Shown: positions 13,571 through 23,721, numbered from the stretch's first letter. The stretch is DNA of 64,000 nt from JBCBSZ01 sp039818945 (GCA_039818945.1 JBCBSZ010000003.1:94950-158949), one strand, 5' to 3'. A program made the numbers and translations. The notes: generated by a model from the sequence alone, not told the origin.

Positions 13571-15352
13571 TCAGCTGCGAGCCGATCGGAACCGCACCCG
13601 CTGCCGTACGTGGGGGAAGACCTCCGGGAAGCGCGCCTTGCCGTCGTCGGTGGCGACCAGCACCAGCTCGCCGCCCTCGGGCAACGGGGCGTGGGCATCG
13701 GGGTTCGCTCGGATCTCGTCGCCGACCTGCAGCGCGACGACGTTGCAGCCGGTCCGGCGGTGGAGGTGGGTCTCGGCGAGCGTCTTGCCCACCAGCTCCT
13801 CGGGTACCGGTGACCGGAAGACGTTGAGGCCGTGCGCCACGAGCAGCGTCTCGTCGCGGCGGAAGTGGTTCCAGATGGCCGCCGAGCCCGTCGAGGCGTA
13901 CGACAACACCGAGTCGGCACCGGCCCGGTACAACGTCGAGACGTTCCGGTCGAGCCGGGACCGGGCGACGATGCGGGAGTCGGGCCGCAGGCCTCGGCAG
14001 TAGCGGGTCAGGTAGACGTTCACGTCGTCGTCGTGGGTCGTCACCACGACGGCCTCGGCGTCCTCGATCCCGGCCTGGGTCAGCACGGCCCGGTCCGCGG
14101 CGTCGCCGACCACGTAGCGCGCCTCGGTGCGGACCCGCTCGTGGAGCTGCTCGATGATGACGAAGTCGACGCCCTCCGCGGTGAAGGCGCGACCGCAGGC
14201 CCGCCCGACCCGGCCGCCACCGATGATCACGGCGTGGGGCGCCGACGGCGAGTGCACGGCGTACTCGTCGTCGAACGCGGTGAGCTGCTCGACCGTTCCG
14301 GCGAGCAGGAGCAACGACGACTCGTGCAGCTCGCTGGCCCCGGTGGCGATCTCGAACCCGCCGCGATCCCAGACCCCGATCAGGCCGACGCCGAGCCGCT
14401 CGCGGAGCCGCACCTCGGACAACGTCTGACCGACGAGGCCGGTCCCGACCACACCCGCCTCGGCGATGTGCAGCCCGGCGAAGTGGCCGATGATCTTCGC
14501 CCGCCCGCCGAGCCCGAGCGCCCGGGCCGCCATCGCCTCGCCCAGCACCTCGCCGAGTTGGACGACGTGGTCCGCACCGGCGATCTCGAGGATGTCGACC
14601 GACGCCGGGCTGTTCGCGCTCGCGACCACCCCGACCTGCGGAGCGATCTCGCGCACGGTGAAGGCGATGTTGGTGTTGGTCTGGTCCGAGCTGGTCGCCA
14701 CGAGCAGGGCGGCGTCGTCGACCCGAGCCCGCCGGTAGGTCGTCGGATCGTCGAGGGGACCGACCATCACGGTCCGGCCTCGGTCGTGCAGTCGGCCCGC
14801 TTCCTCGACGTCCTCGACGATCACGACGTAGGGCACCTCGGCCTGCTGCGCGTCCTCGATGAGCGACTCCTCGACCGGCCCGAGGGCGGTCAGGATGAGG
14901 TGCCCCGCCGTGGTCGACGGCACCGTCCGCGGCGCCCGGCGGCGGTCGCGCTCGTCCATCCAGGGGATGAAGACGAACTGGATGAACACGAAGGGCAACA
15001 CGACGAGCAGGAACGCCGAGCCGGACAGGAGCACGACGACCGAGAACAGCCGTCCCGCGTCGGACTCGAAGGTGATGTCGCCGAAGCCGAGCGTCGTCAT
15101 CGTCGTGAGCGTCCAGTAGATGCTCGTCGGCCAGGAGAACGACCGCCCCTCGTCCGCCATCAGCTCGTGGAACACGGCGCTGAAGACCCCGACCATGACG
15201 ATGAAGGCCAGCGTCAACGTCATGACCGTCCGGAGCCGGCGGCGACGTTGCGCCAGCCGGACCGGATCGTGCTCGGGGTCCATGTCGAAGGCGCGCGCTC
15301 CGCTGATGCGTTGGGAGAGCTGCGCCATGGTCGGCCCGAGCGACTTCAGCAC
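13571..15352 (-). CDS. Potassium channel with two RCK (TrkA-N/TrkA-C) modules
   Basis: 593 residues. Two membrane helices (about residues 42-62 and 103-127) flank a pore loop with TTMTTLGFGDI near 88-98, a TLGFGD variant of the potassium filter. The cytoplasmic part holds two tandem RCK modules. The first, at about 145-370, has a degenerate nucleotide site (LILTALGPVEESL); the second, at about 375-590, has the complete Rossmann motif VIIGGGRVGRACGRAF and ends in a TrkA-C domain. Tandem RCK in one chain is the arrangement of GsuK/MthK-type ligand-gated channels, where nucleotides or calcium gate the pore. The GTG at 15352 or the ATG at 15328 could be the start. It is convergent with the upstream small ORF. 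Confidence 0.92.
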   Translation of the reverse strand: MLKSLGPTMAQLSQRISGARAFDMDPEHDPVRLAQRRRRLRTVMTLTLAFIVMVGVFSAVFHELMADEGRSFSWPTSIYWTLTTMTTLGFGDITFESDAGRLFSVVVLLSGSAFLLVVLPFVFIQFVFIPWMDERDRRRAPRTVPSTTAGHLILTALGPVEESLIEDAQQAEVPYVVIVEDVEEAGRLHDRGRTVMVGPLDDPTTYRRARVDDAALLVATSSDQTNTNIAFTVREIAPQVGVVASANSPASVDILEIAGADHVVQLGEVLGEAMAARALGLGGRAKIIGHFAGLHIAEAGVVGTGLVGQTLSEVRLRERLGVGLIGVWDRGGFEIATGASELHESSLLLLAGTVEQLTAFDDEYAVHSPSAPHAVIIGGGRVGRACGRAFTAEGVDFVIIEQLHERVRTEARYVVGDAADRAVLTQAGIEDAEAVVVTTHDDDVNVYLTRYCRGLRPDSRIVARSRLDRNVSTLYRAGADSVLSYASTGSAAIWNHFRRDETLLVAHGLNVFRSPVPEELVGKTLAETHLHRRTGCNVVALQVGDEIRANPDAHAPLPEGGELVLVATDDGKARFPEVFPHVRQRVRFRSARS

Positions 15353-15425
15353 AGGAGCCCGCTCTCCGGCGTCATGACGCGAATGGTCCCACAGCGCCGA
15401 CGGATCGGCCGCTCGGCCCGCGGAC

Positions 15426-15779
15426 TCAGAGGTTGGCCCCCACCCGGAGCAGGTTGCCGCTCGGGTCGCGCAGCGCGAACTCGCGCATGCCCCACGGCTG
15501 ATCGACCGGTGCCGGGGCGTCGATCGACGCCGCCATCGCAGCGTGCCAGCGGTCGGTGTCCTGCACGTGGAAGTAGCCGGCGGCGCCGTTGGCGGCCGGG
15601 TCGAGGTCGGCGTGGAGGGCGAGGTGGAGCACCTCCTCGCCGCGGTGTCGGACCCAGGCGTAGGACTCGTCGTAGGCCTCCACCTCGAAGCCGAGCGCCC
15701 GGTAGAACGCCGCCGCCTCGGACAGGTCGCGGACGGGGAAGATGATCTTGGTGACGATCCGTGCGTCGGGCAGCGCCAT
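15426..15779 (-). CDS. VOC (glyoxalase/bleomycin resistance) family protein
   Basis: 117 residues forming a single VOC module of two beta-alpha-beta-beta-beta units (FPVRDLSEAAAFYRALGFEV and later FHVQDTDRWHAAMAA, ending FALRDPSGNLLRVGANL). Metal ligands are not fully clear; candidates are His and Glu residues in EVLHLALH and the C-terminal strand. These small proteins may be lyases, dioxygenases or binding proteins, and the substrate cannot be told. The ATG is seven bases after TACGGT (minus strand), so it appears leaderless and monocistronic. Confidence 0.82.
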   Translation of the reverse strand: MALPDARIVTKIIFPVRDLSEAAAFYRALGFEVEAYDESYAWVRHRGEEVLHLALHADLDPAANGAAGYFHVQDTDRWHAAMAASIDAPAPVDQPWGMREFALRDPSGNLLRVGANL

Positions 15780-15786
15780 GGGGCGG

Positions 15787-15792
15787 ACCGTA
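15787..15792 (-). promoter_or_regulatory. -10 box TACGGT of VOC gene (leaderless)
   Basis: Minus-strand TACGGT, seven bases, then the ATG at 15779. Same hexamer as at the DUF3048 and LuxR genes. Confidence 0.5.
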
Positions 15793-15800
15793 GCGGCCGA

Positions 15801-16277
15801 TCAGGCCTCCGGGTCGAGGAGCCCGGCGAGGTTCTCGTCGAGGCGATCGAGCGCGGCGGCGAGCGCGTCGAGCTCAGCGGCGTCGAAGCCGGCGAAGACC
15901 GCCTCGCGGGCGGCGACGACCTGCGGGTGCAACGAGTCGACCAGCTCGCGGCCCGGCGCGGTCAGGTGGAGCTCGTGGCTCCGACCGTCGGTCGGGTCCG
16001 GCCGCCGCTCGACGAGCCCGCGCCGCGCCAGCGCATCGACCAGGCGGCTGACGTTGGGCGGATCGCCCAGCACCGGCTCGGTCAGGTCGACCTGACGTCG
16101 CGGCTCCCGCTCGCCGAGCCGGGCGAGCACGAAGTACTGCTCGGCCGTCATGCCCCCACCGTGCTCGTCGAGCAGGCGCATCAGGTGGGTCCGCAGCAGC
16201 CGATTGGTCCGATGGATCCGGAACGCGAGCGCGTCGTCGAGGCGGCGGGACCGGTGCCGGCCACCGCGAGCGCTCAC
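15801..16277 (-). CDS. MarR-family transcriptional regulator
   Basis: 158 residues from a GTG that overlaps the stop of the monooxygenase gene by four bases (GTGA), so the two are co-transcribed. The winged helix is at about residues 40-105: MTAEQYFVLARLGE, then a recognition region PPNVSRLVDALARRGLVERR and the wing DPTDGRSHELHLT with the conserved DxRS-type turn. MarR proteins are dimeric repressors released by small ligands or oxidation. No cysteine pair stands out. A 20-bp imperfect palindrome in the promoter of the preceding gene (16588-16607) is the likely operator, implying autoregulation together with the monooxygenase. Confidence 0.88.
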   Translation of the reverse strand: MSARGGRHRSRRLDDALAFRIHRTNRLLRTHLMRLLDEHGGGMTAEQYFVLARLGEREPRRQVDLTEPVLGDPPNVSRLVDALARRGLVERRPDPTDGRSHELHLTAPGRELVDSLHPQVVAAREAVFAGFDAAELDALAAALDRLDENLAGLLDPEA

Positions 16278-16573
16278 GGCCCGACGCGCTCGGAGCGGTA
16301 GTAGGCCGAGTCGGGGGCGCCGTCGATGAGCGGGAAGAGGATCGCCCCGGCCTCGGCGAAGTAGTTCGACTCGCGGTACGCCGAGAACGCGTCCTGGTCG
16401 TCCCACTCCTCGTAGAGGAGGAAGCGGTTGGGCTCGGCCGGATCGACGAACACGTCGAAGCGCCGGCAGCCCGGGAACCGCTCCGGGACCTCCGTCGACT
16501 CTCGCCGCAGCTGCGCGAGCGCGGTCTCGGCGCCCTCGGGGCGCAGGTCGGCGACGACTCGGACCGTCAACAT
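16274..16573 (-). CDS. Antibiotic biosynthesis monooxygenase (ABM) domain protein
   Basis: 99 residues, the size of a single ABM ferredoxin-like domain. Typical stretches are LTVRVVADLRPEGAETALAQ at the start and RFLLYEEWDDQDAFSAYRES in the middle. The family contains cofactor-free quinol monooxygenases and haem-degrading enzymes as well as uncharacterised proteins. The ATG at 16573 has GAGGAG five bases upstream. The gene is first in a two-gene operon with a MarR regulator, and a palindrome covers its -10 region. A role in handling quinones or other reactive aromatics sensed by MarR is an inference from this context. Confidence 0.8.
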   Translation of the reverse strand: MLTVRVVADLRPEGAETALAQLRRESTEVPERFPGCRRFDVFVDPAEPNRFLLYEEWDDQDAFSAYRESNYFAEAGAILFPLIDGAPDSAYYRSERVGP

Positions 16574-16587
16574 GAGGCCTCCTCGAA

Positions 16588-16607
16588 ATAGTGGCGTACG
16601 CAACTAT
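16588..16607. promoter_or_regulatory. MarR operator over the -10 of the ABM-marR operon
   Basis: The 20-bp element reads ATAGTGGCGTACGCAACTAT and is self-complementary except at one base pair position (6/15). The minus-strand -10 TATAGT (16604-16609) forms one arm, so binding would block initiation about 24 bases before the ATG. Confidence 0.65.
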
Positions 16608-16673
16608 ATCGCTCCCGAGAACCCGGAACGTCGGCCTCATCACGCTCGGCTGGTGCCCGGCCGCCGAGCTCCC

Positions 16674-17426
16674 TCAGCGGCCGCCGGTGACGTCGATGGT
16701 CGCCCCGGCGACGTAGGAGGCCTCGTCGGAGGTCAACCACACGATCGCGTTCGCGATCTCGACCGGCCGGGCAGCTCGCCCGATCGGGGTGCTCGAGGCC
16801 AGGTCCGCCATGCGGTGCGGTCCTCCGGCCTCCACGTGGATGTCGGTGTCGACGATGCCCGGGCGCACGCCGACGACCCGGACCCCGTCGGCGATGACCT
16901 CCTGGGCCAGGCCGAGGGTCACCGCATCGACCGCGGCCTTGCTCGCCGCGTACTCGACGTAGGCGCCGGGACTGCCGAGGCGGGCAGCCGCCGAGCTGAG
17001 GTTGACGACGACGCCGCCGTTCCCGCCGTGGCGCGTCGACATCCACCGGACCGCTTCGCGGGCGCAGAGCATCACCCCGAGCACGTTCACCTCGAAGGTC
17101 CGGCGGATCCGCTCGAGCCGGAGGTCCTCGACGCGGCCCAACGGGAAGATGACGGCGGCGTTGTTCACGAGCACGTCCGGCGGACCGAGCTCCTCGGCCG
17201 TCGTCTCGAAGAGCCGGAGCACGTCGGCCTCGACCGACACGTCGGCCTGGACGGCGATCGCTCGTCCCCCGGCCGCCTCGCACCCCGCCACGACATCGGT
17301 CGCCGCCGATTCGTTGCCGACGTAGTTCACGCACACGTCGTGCCCGTGGGCGGCCAGCCCGACGCAGGTGGCCGCTCCGATGCCCCTGCTCCCTCCGGTG
17401 ACGACCGCGACCCGACGATGTTCCAC
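16674..17426 (-). CDS. Short-chain dehydrogenase/reductase
   Basis: 250 residues, classical SDR. The cofactor motif TGGSRGIG is at about residues 10-17, NNAA near 90, catalytic Ser in NLSSAAARL near 145, and the YAASK motif near 160. An alcohol/ketone or sugar substrate is expected, with NAD(P) as cofactor, but the exact one cannot be read. The C-terminus VAGATIDVTGG is typical of glucose-1-dehydrogenase/FabG-like members. The GTG at 17426 is six bases after CAGCAT, in agreement with leaderless starts elsewhere. It is divergent from a lipoprotein gene 55 bases away. Confidence 0.88.
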   Translation of the reverse strand: MEHRRVAVVTGGSRGIGAATCVGLAAHGHDVCVNYVGNESAATDVVAGCEAAGGRAIAVQADVSVEADVLRLFETTAEELGPPDVLVNNAAVIFPLGRVEDLRLERIRRTFEVNVLGVMLCAREAVRWMSTRHGGNGGVVVNLSSAAARLGSPGAYVEYAASKAAVDAVTLGLAQEVIADGVRVVGVRPGIVDTDIHVEAGGPHRMADLASSTPIGRAARPVEIANAIVWLTSDEASYVAGATIDVTGGR

Positions 17427-17481
17427 CCGACCATGCTGGCCGAAGCCACCGGAACGGCGGCGCCATCCATACTCGGAGGAC

Positions 17482-18678
17482 ATGACCGGGCGGGCATGGA
17501 TCATCGCTGCGACCCTCGTGGTGGCGGCGTGCGGCAGCGACGACGGTGGCGGGGGCGCCGACCCGCCCGACACCTCTGCGGCCACGGCGACGACGACCGA
17601 GACCACCGCGGCAGCGACGACGGCCACACCTTCGACGACGGCCGCGCCGCCGACGACCACCGCACCCACGACGGCCCCCACGACCACGGTGGCACCGGAG
17701 CCGCCGGCCGCCGGAGCGGGCCTCGACGAGCTGCCCGGCCTGGTCACCGAGTGGGCCGGTGCCGGCACCGACGCCTCGATCGAACCGCTCGACCTGGCGC
17801 GCCGCATCGTCGGCTTCCCGATCGACGTGCCGGTTCCCGAGCAGTCCACGGCCGAGCTGGTCGCCGTCGACGGCCGCCCAGGAGTCGAGGCCGGCACGTG
17901 GGACTGGGAGTGGAGCTACGCTGCGATCGCCGGCCCCGATCCGGGCGACGTGGACATCGACCTCGACGGGAACGGTCCGGGGGCGATCGCGCTCCGCGAG
18001 GCCTACGACCCGATCATGGGCGCGCTCGGGTTCACCTACTCGAACTCCACCGCCTCCGATCCGGGCGACCGCGGTGGCCCCAACTCGGTCAACCACGTCT
18101 ACGTCGCCGACTCCGGCACCATCCGGGTCGGGGGCGTCGACCGGATCGCCGACCCCATCTTCGTCTGGCTCCTGGACGACCTCGTCGGCTTCGACGACGG
18201 CGTGGAGACGCCGGGTCACCGCATCGTCGTGCGGGCGGAGGTGCCGGCGGGCGAGGTGCCGGTGGCGCTCGTGTCCGACGTGCTCGACGCGCTCCCGGAC
18301 CTCCCGGGCGCGACGCTGACCTCCGTGGACCTCGACAGCCGGTCGCGGGCCGAGGACAGCTTCGCCGCCGAGTGGGGGCTGCGCTACCTGGCCATCGACC
18401 TGGCGTGGGCGCTCGACCCGGCCACCGGGACCGGTCTCCTCGACACGATCGCCGGCCAGCTGACCGACCCCCGCATCGTCGCCGGCACCGACAGCTTCTT
18501 CGAGCCCGGGACCCTGGATCCGGCGACGGTCACCGAGACCTCCGACGGGTGGATCCTCGACGTCGTCCTCGTCGATCGGTACCTCGGTCGCCTCAGCTTC
18601 GACGGCGGCGACGACGGCGAGCTCCGCCTCCGCATCGATCTCGCACCGAACCGCCAACCCCTGGTCCCCGCCGCCTGA
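17482..18678 (+). CDS. Hypothetical secreted lipoprotein
   Basis: 398 residues. A lipoprotein signal peptide is clear: MTGRAWIIAATLVVAACG with lipobox VVAAC, so Cys17 would be lipidated. A Thr/Pro/Ala-rich linker (about residues 30-80) follows, then a globular part without recognised domain (LPGLVTEWAGAGTDASIEPL onward). GGAGGA precedes the ATG at ideal spacing. It should sit on the outer face of the cytoplasmic membrane. No neighbour suggests a job; it is divergent from the SDR gene and convergent with a GNAT gene. Confidence 0.8.
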   Translation: MTGRAWIIAATLVVAACGSDDGGGGADPPDTSAATATTTETTAAATTATPSTTAAPPTTTAPTTAPTTTVAPEPPAAGAGLDELPGLVTEWAGAGTDASIEPLDLARRIVGFPIDVPVPEQSTAELVAVDGRPGVEAGTWDWEWSYAAIAGPDPGDVDIDLDGNGPGAIALREAYDPIMGALGFTYSNSTASDPGDRGGPNSVNHVYVADSGTIRVGGVDRIADPIFVWLLDDLVGFDDGVETPGHRIVVRAEVPAGEVPVALVSDVLDALPDLPGATLTSVDLDSRSRAEDSFAAEWGLRYLAIDLAWALDPATGTGLLDTIAGQLTDPRIVAGTDSFFEPGTLDPATVTETSDGWILDVVLVDRYLGRLSFDGGDDGELRLRIDLAPNRQPLVPAA

Positions 18679-18697
18679 GCAGCCGGGGTTCCGCCGC

Positions 18698-19192
18698 TCA
18701 GCCGATCGTTCGGCGGTAGAGGTCATCGACGAAGCCCTCGACCTCGGCCCGCTTCCACCAGCTGAAGCCGAGCTTGATGATCACGTTGGCCGACGGGGTG
18801 TTGCGGGGGTCGATCATGGCGATCAGCTCGCCGGTCCAGGCCGCCTCGGCGACCTCGAGCAGGGCGAGCCCAGCCTCCGTGGCGTAGCCCCGCCCCCGGG
18901 CGGACGGCACGAGGCGACAGCCGTACTCCAGCCGATCCTTCCCCTCGAAGGTGTAGCGGTCGACGCCGGAGTACCCGACGATCACGCCGGAGCTGCGCTC
19001 GATGACGGGCTGCTTGGCGAACGGGACCTCCGCCGCCCGCTCCAGCATGCGGTCGAAGCGCGCCGAGGCAGACTCCGGCGTGTGCGTCCCGCCGGAGAAG
19101 ACCATGAACTCGTCGTCGCAGAACAGCTCGACGAAGCGGGACCGATCGCCCTCCACGGGCGGCCGCAGCTCGAGGCGCTCGGTGAGCGGCAC
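18698..19192 (-). CDS. GNAT family N-acetyltransferase (RimJ/RimL type)
   Basis: 164 residues. It begins TERLELRPPVEGDRSRF, the usual opening of RimJ/RimL-like acetyltransferases, and carries the acetyl-CoA binding segment VPSARGRGYATEAGLAL near residue 95-110 followed by IDPRNTPSANVIIKLGFSW, the conserved Asn-containing end motif. The acceptor is unknown. It starts with GTG three bases after the pirin stop, so it is the second gene of a pirin-GNAT operon. Confidence 0.85.
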   Translation of the reverse strand: MPLTERLELRPPVEGDRSRFVELFCDDEFMVFSGGTHTPESASARFDRMLERAAEVPFAKQPVIERSSGVIVGYSGVDRYTFEGKDRLEYGCRLVPSARGRGYATEAGLALLEVAEAAWTGELIAMIDPRNTPSANVIIKLGFSWWKRAEVEGFVDDLYRRTIG

Positions 19193-19195
19193 GGC

Positions 19196-20233
19196 TCAGT
19201 GAGCCGTCGGGGTGGCCGGCGCGTCCTCGACCCGACCGTCGGCGTGCCGGGCGAAGCGGCGGGGCTCGTCGCCGTGGGTGGGGTCCTCGGCCGGCCACGG
19301 CCACCCGCCGAAGCCGGTGCGCTGGTAGTCGGCGAACGCCTGCTCGATGCCGGCCCGGTCGTTCATCACGAACGGCCCGTACTGGGCGACCGGCTCGCCG
19401 ATCGGGCGGCCCTGGAGCATCAGGACCTCGGAGCCGTCGGGGCCGCCGGTGAGGAGCACGTCCTCGTCGCAGCGGACGACCGCCCCGGTGCGGGCGCCGA
19501 TGTCGTGGCCGCCGATGGACAGCCCCGACCCCTCGAACAGGTACAGCGTGCGGACCGTGTCGGGGCCGGCGGCGGCGGGGAGCGTCCACTCGGCGCCCGG
19601 GTCGAGGCGGAGGTGCCACACCGCGACGTCCGCCTCGGGCCGCGACGCCCATGACGAGGGTGGCGGCGACGGTGGCACGAGCTCGCCCAGGCGGCCGGCG
19701 ACGACGGTCACCTCGATGCTGCGGCCGGCGTCGTCGGAGGCGACGAGCCGCGGCGTCTCGGCGTCCCAGAGCATCGTGAAGTGGGCGTCGACCATCTTGT
19801 CGTCGGCCGGCAGGTTCAGCCAGATCTGGAACAGCTCCAGCGGGTTGGGCGCCTCGGCGTCGAGCAGCGGGAACATCTCGGCGTGGACGATGCCCTCCCC
19901 GGCGGTGAGCCACTGCGTGTCGCCCCGGCCGTAGCGTGCGGCCGCGCCGAGGGAGTCGGCGTGGTCGACGAGCCCGCGGCGAACGTACGTGATCGTCTCG
20001 AAGCCGCGGTGCGGGTGCGCCGGGAAGCCCGGGACGCGGCGGCCGTGGTACATCGACCAGCCGTCCTGGTACGAGAAGTCGCTGCCCAGCTGGCGGCCGG
20101 CGAGCGATGCCGCCGGGGCCAGCTCGCCATCGGACGACGGGTAGGCGTCGTCGTGGTGGACGCAGAACAGGAACGGGTCGACGGTCTGCCACTGGGCACC
20201 GAGGGCGACGGTCTGCAGCACGGGATCGGCCAT
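19196..20233 (-). CDS. Pirin family protein
   Basis: 345 residues, a bicupin. The N-terminal pirin cupin shows VPGFPAHPHRGFETITYVRRG (His pair and following Glu of the metal site) and later GEGIVHAEMFP; the C-terminal domain ends FVMNDRAGIEQAFADYQRTG, a pirin hallmark. Bacterial pirins such as YhaK and quercetinase-type homologues bind iron and may act as redox sensors or quercetin dioxygenases. It precedes a GNAT gene by three bases. The ATG at 20233 is 36 bases from the divergent epimerase start, so the two promoters share the same small space. Confidence 0.9.
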   Translation of the reverse strand: MADPVLQTVALGAQWQTVDPFLFCVHHDDAYPSSDGELAPAASLAGRQLGSDFSYQDGWSMYHGRRVPGFPAHPHRGFETITYVRRGLVDHADSLGAAARYGRGDTQWLTAGEGIVHAEMFPLLDAEAPNPLELFQIWLNLPADDKMVDAHFTMLWDAETPRLVASDDAGRSIEVTVVAGRLGELVPPSPPPSSWASRPEADVAVWHLRLDPGAEWTLPAAAGPDTVRTLYLFEGSGLSIGGHDIGARTGAVVRCDEDVLLTGGPDGSEVLMLQGRPIGEPVAQYGPFVMNDRAGIEQAFADYQRTGFGGWPWPAEDPTHGDEPRRFARHADGRVEDAPATPTAH

Positions 20234-20269
20234 GCGCCCAGGCTACGGGCGATGGGGCAGACTCGACCC

Positions 20270-20977
20270 GTGCGCCAGACCCGGGTGATCGACGCCGACG
20301 AGGTGGCCTGGATCGACACCGAGCAGATGATCGAGGTCGACCGGGTGATGATCGAGGACCTCCACATCGAGCTGGTCCAGATGATGGAGAACGCCGGCCG
20401 CAGCCTGGCCCGGCTCGCCCTGGACCGCTTCGGCACCGCCCGCCCCGCCGTCTGCGTCGGTCCGGGTGGGAACGGGGGTGGCGGCCTGGTCGCGGCACGC
20501 CATCTGGCCAACGCCGGCGCCGCGGTGACCGTCGTGCTCGCGGCGGACCGGGACCGCTTCGCGCCGGTGCCGGCCCACCAGCTCGACGGGGTCGAGCGGA
20601 TGGGCGTGGCGATCGTCGACGCCGCCCCCGACGACCCCGACCTGTGGGTCGACGCGGTGATCGGCTACTCGCTTCGGGGCGATCCCCGGGAGCGGGCCGC
20701 GCGCCTCATCGACGCGATGAACGACTCGCCGGCCCCGGTGCTCTCCCTCGACGCGCCCTCCGGCCTCGACACCGCCACGGGTCGGGCGGCGACCCCGGCC
20801 GTGCGGGCGACCGCGACGATGACCCTCGCCCTGCCCAAAGCCGGGCTGCGGGGCCAGGAGATCGTGGGCGAGCTGCACCTGGCGGACATCTCGGTGCCGC
20901 CGTCGGTCTACGAGGCGATGGGCGTCACCCCGGTCTCGCTCGGGCCGGGAGTGATCGCACGCATCGACGGGTTGTGA
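20270..20977 (+). CDS. nnrE: NAD(P)H-hydrate epimerase (YjeF N-terminal domain)
   Basis: 235 residues, a stand-alone YjeF_N Rossmann-like domain that epimerises damaged, hydrated NAD(P)H. MMENAGRSLARLAL is the conserved first helix. The usual GPGNNGGDG loop reads GPGGNGGGG (about residues 65-73), so a normally conserved Asp and one Asn are replaced by Gly. A second site, VDAVIGYSLRGDP and SLDAPSGLDTATG, is intact. No YjeF_C dehydratase domain is fused. The GTG at 20270 is six bases after CAGACT and is preferred; an in-frame ATG at 20252 is the alternative. The substituted loop means activity should not be taken for granted. Confidence 0.85.
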   Translation: MRQTRVIDADEVAWIDTEQMIEVDRVMIEDLHIELVQMMENAGRSLARLALDRFGTARPAVCVGPGGNGGGGLVAARHLANAGAAVTVVLAADRDRFAPVPAHQLDGVERMGVAIVDAAPDDPDLWVDAVIGYSLRGDPRERAARLIDAMNDSPAPVLSLDAPSGLDTATGRAATPAVRATATMTLALPKAGLRGQEIVGELHLADISVPPSVYEAMGVTPVSLGPGVIARIDGL

Positions 20978-21055
20978 GGAGCGGACACCCGGCCCCGCGG
21001 TGATGCGCGAAGGTGAGGCCGGACGACGCTGACGACATCGACGAGAGGACTCCTC

Positions 21056-22068
<1,013 letters not shown>

Positions 22069-22072
<4 letters not shown>

Positions 22073-23721
22073 CCACCGACCTCACCTCCTCACCCGCCTG
22101 GGCGACCCTGGTCGCCCACGCCGACGACGTCCGCGACCTGTCGCTGCGAGCGGCCTTCGCGGACGATCCCGGTCGGGCCGAGCGCCTGACCTTCGACGCC
22201 GGCGACCTGTCGGTCGACCTGTCGAAGCACCTCGTCACCGACGAGACGATCCGGCTGCTGCTCGAGGTCGCCCGCACGGCGGGTGTGGCCGAGCGGGTCG
22301 CAGCGATGTTCTCCGGCGAGCACATCAACACGACCGAGGACCGCGCCGTCCTGCACGTGGCGCTCCGGGCCGCGGCCGACGACCGCTACGTCGTCGACGG
22401 TGACGACGTGGTCGGCGAGGTCCACGAGGTGCTCGGCCGCATGGGTGCGTTCGCCGACCGGGTCCGCAGCGGCGAGTGGGTCGGCCACACCGGCGAGCGC
22501 ATCCGCACCGTCGTCAACATCGGCATCGGCGGCTCCGACCTCGGTCCGGTGATGGCCCACCGGGCCCTCCGGCACTGGATCGACGCCGAGCTCGACGTCC
22601 GGTTCGTGTCGAACGTCGACCCCAGCCACCTCATCGGCCAGCTCGCTGATGCCGATCCGGCCACGACGCTGTTCATCGTCGCCTCGAAGACGTTCACGAC
22701 GCTCGAGACGCTGAGCAACGCCCGCGCCGCCCGCGACTGGTTGCTCGCCGGACTCGGCGGCGACGAGAGCGCCGTGGCGAAGCACTTCGTCGCGCTCTCG
22801 ACCAATGCCACCGAGGTCGCGGCCTTCGGCATCGACACCGACAACATGTTCGGCTTCTGGGAGTGGGTCGGCGGGCGGTACTCGCTGCCGTCGGCGATCG
22901 GCATGGCGGTGATGCTGGCCATCGGTCCGGAGCGCTTCGCCGAGCTGCTCGACGGCTACCGCACGATGGACCTCCACCTGCGCGACACCGAGCTGGAGCG
23001 CAACGTGCCGGTGCTGCTCGCCCTACTCGGCATCTGGTACCGGGACGTGCTCGGCCTCTCGACCTACGCCGTGCTCCCCTACCACCAGGATCTCGAGCGG
23101 TTCCCGGCCTACCTCCAACAGCTCGATATGGAGAGCAACGGCAAGCGGGTGCGCCTCGACGGCTCCGACGTCGAGATGGAGACCGGCCCGATCGTGTGGG
23201 GTGAGCCGGGGACCAACGGCCAGCACGCCTTCTACCAGCTGATCCACCAGGGCACGACGAAGGTGCCGGCCGACCTGATCGGCTTCTGGGAGGCGAACGA
23301 CGACGTCGGTGGCCAGCACGAGCTGCTCCTCGCCAACCTCTTCGCCCAGGCCGAGGCGCTGGCGATGGGCAAGACGGCCGAGGAGGTCGAGGCCGGAGGC
23401 GTCACGGGGACGCTGGTCGCCCACCGGACCTTCCCCGGCGACCGACCGACCTCGATGATCATGGCGCCGTCGCTCACCCCGTCGGTGCTCGGCCAGCTCG
23501 TCGCCCTCTACGAGCACAAGGTGCTCGCCCAGGGCATCGTGTGGGGGATCAACTCCTTCGACCAGTGGGGCGTCGAGCTCGGCAAGGTCCTCGCCACCCG
23601 CATCGCCGGCGAGCTCGGCGACGCCGGCGAACCCGACCTGTCGCACCACGACTCGTCGACCGCGGCGCTGATCCGCCGCTACCGGGAGCGTCAGACGTCG
23701 GAGGGTGGCGCCGCCGACTGA
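22069..23721 (+). CDS. pgi: Glucose-6-phosphate isomerase
   Basis: 550 residues, full length. Both family signatures are present: WEWVGGRYSLPSAIG near residue 265 and GIVWGINSFDQWGVELGKVL near 490; the SIS-domain phosphate loop IGIGGSDLGP is near 150. It interconverts glucose 6-phosphate and fructose 6-phosphate in the cytoplasm. The ATG overlaps the stop of the dehydrogenase gene by four bases, so glycolytic and pentose-phosphate steps are made from one message. The 3' end overlaps the convergent membrane-protein gene by 31 bases. Confidence 0.96.

Noticed and set aside
18675..18701. CTGAGC/GCTCAG pair between convergent lipoprotein and GNAT genes
   Set aside because: Six-base arms with a 15-base loop; weak and not listed as a terminator.
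19781..20269. Upstream extension of the epimerase frame
   Set aside because: It is antisense to the pirin gene and has shadow-like composition; domain and -10 box both point to 20270.
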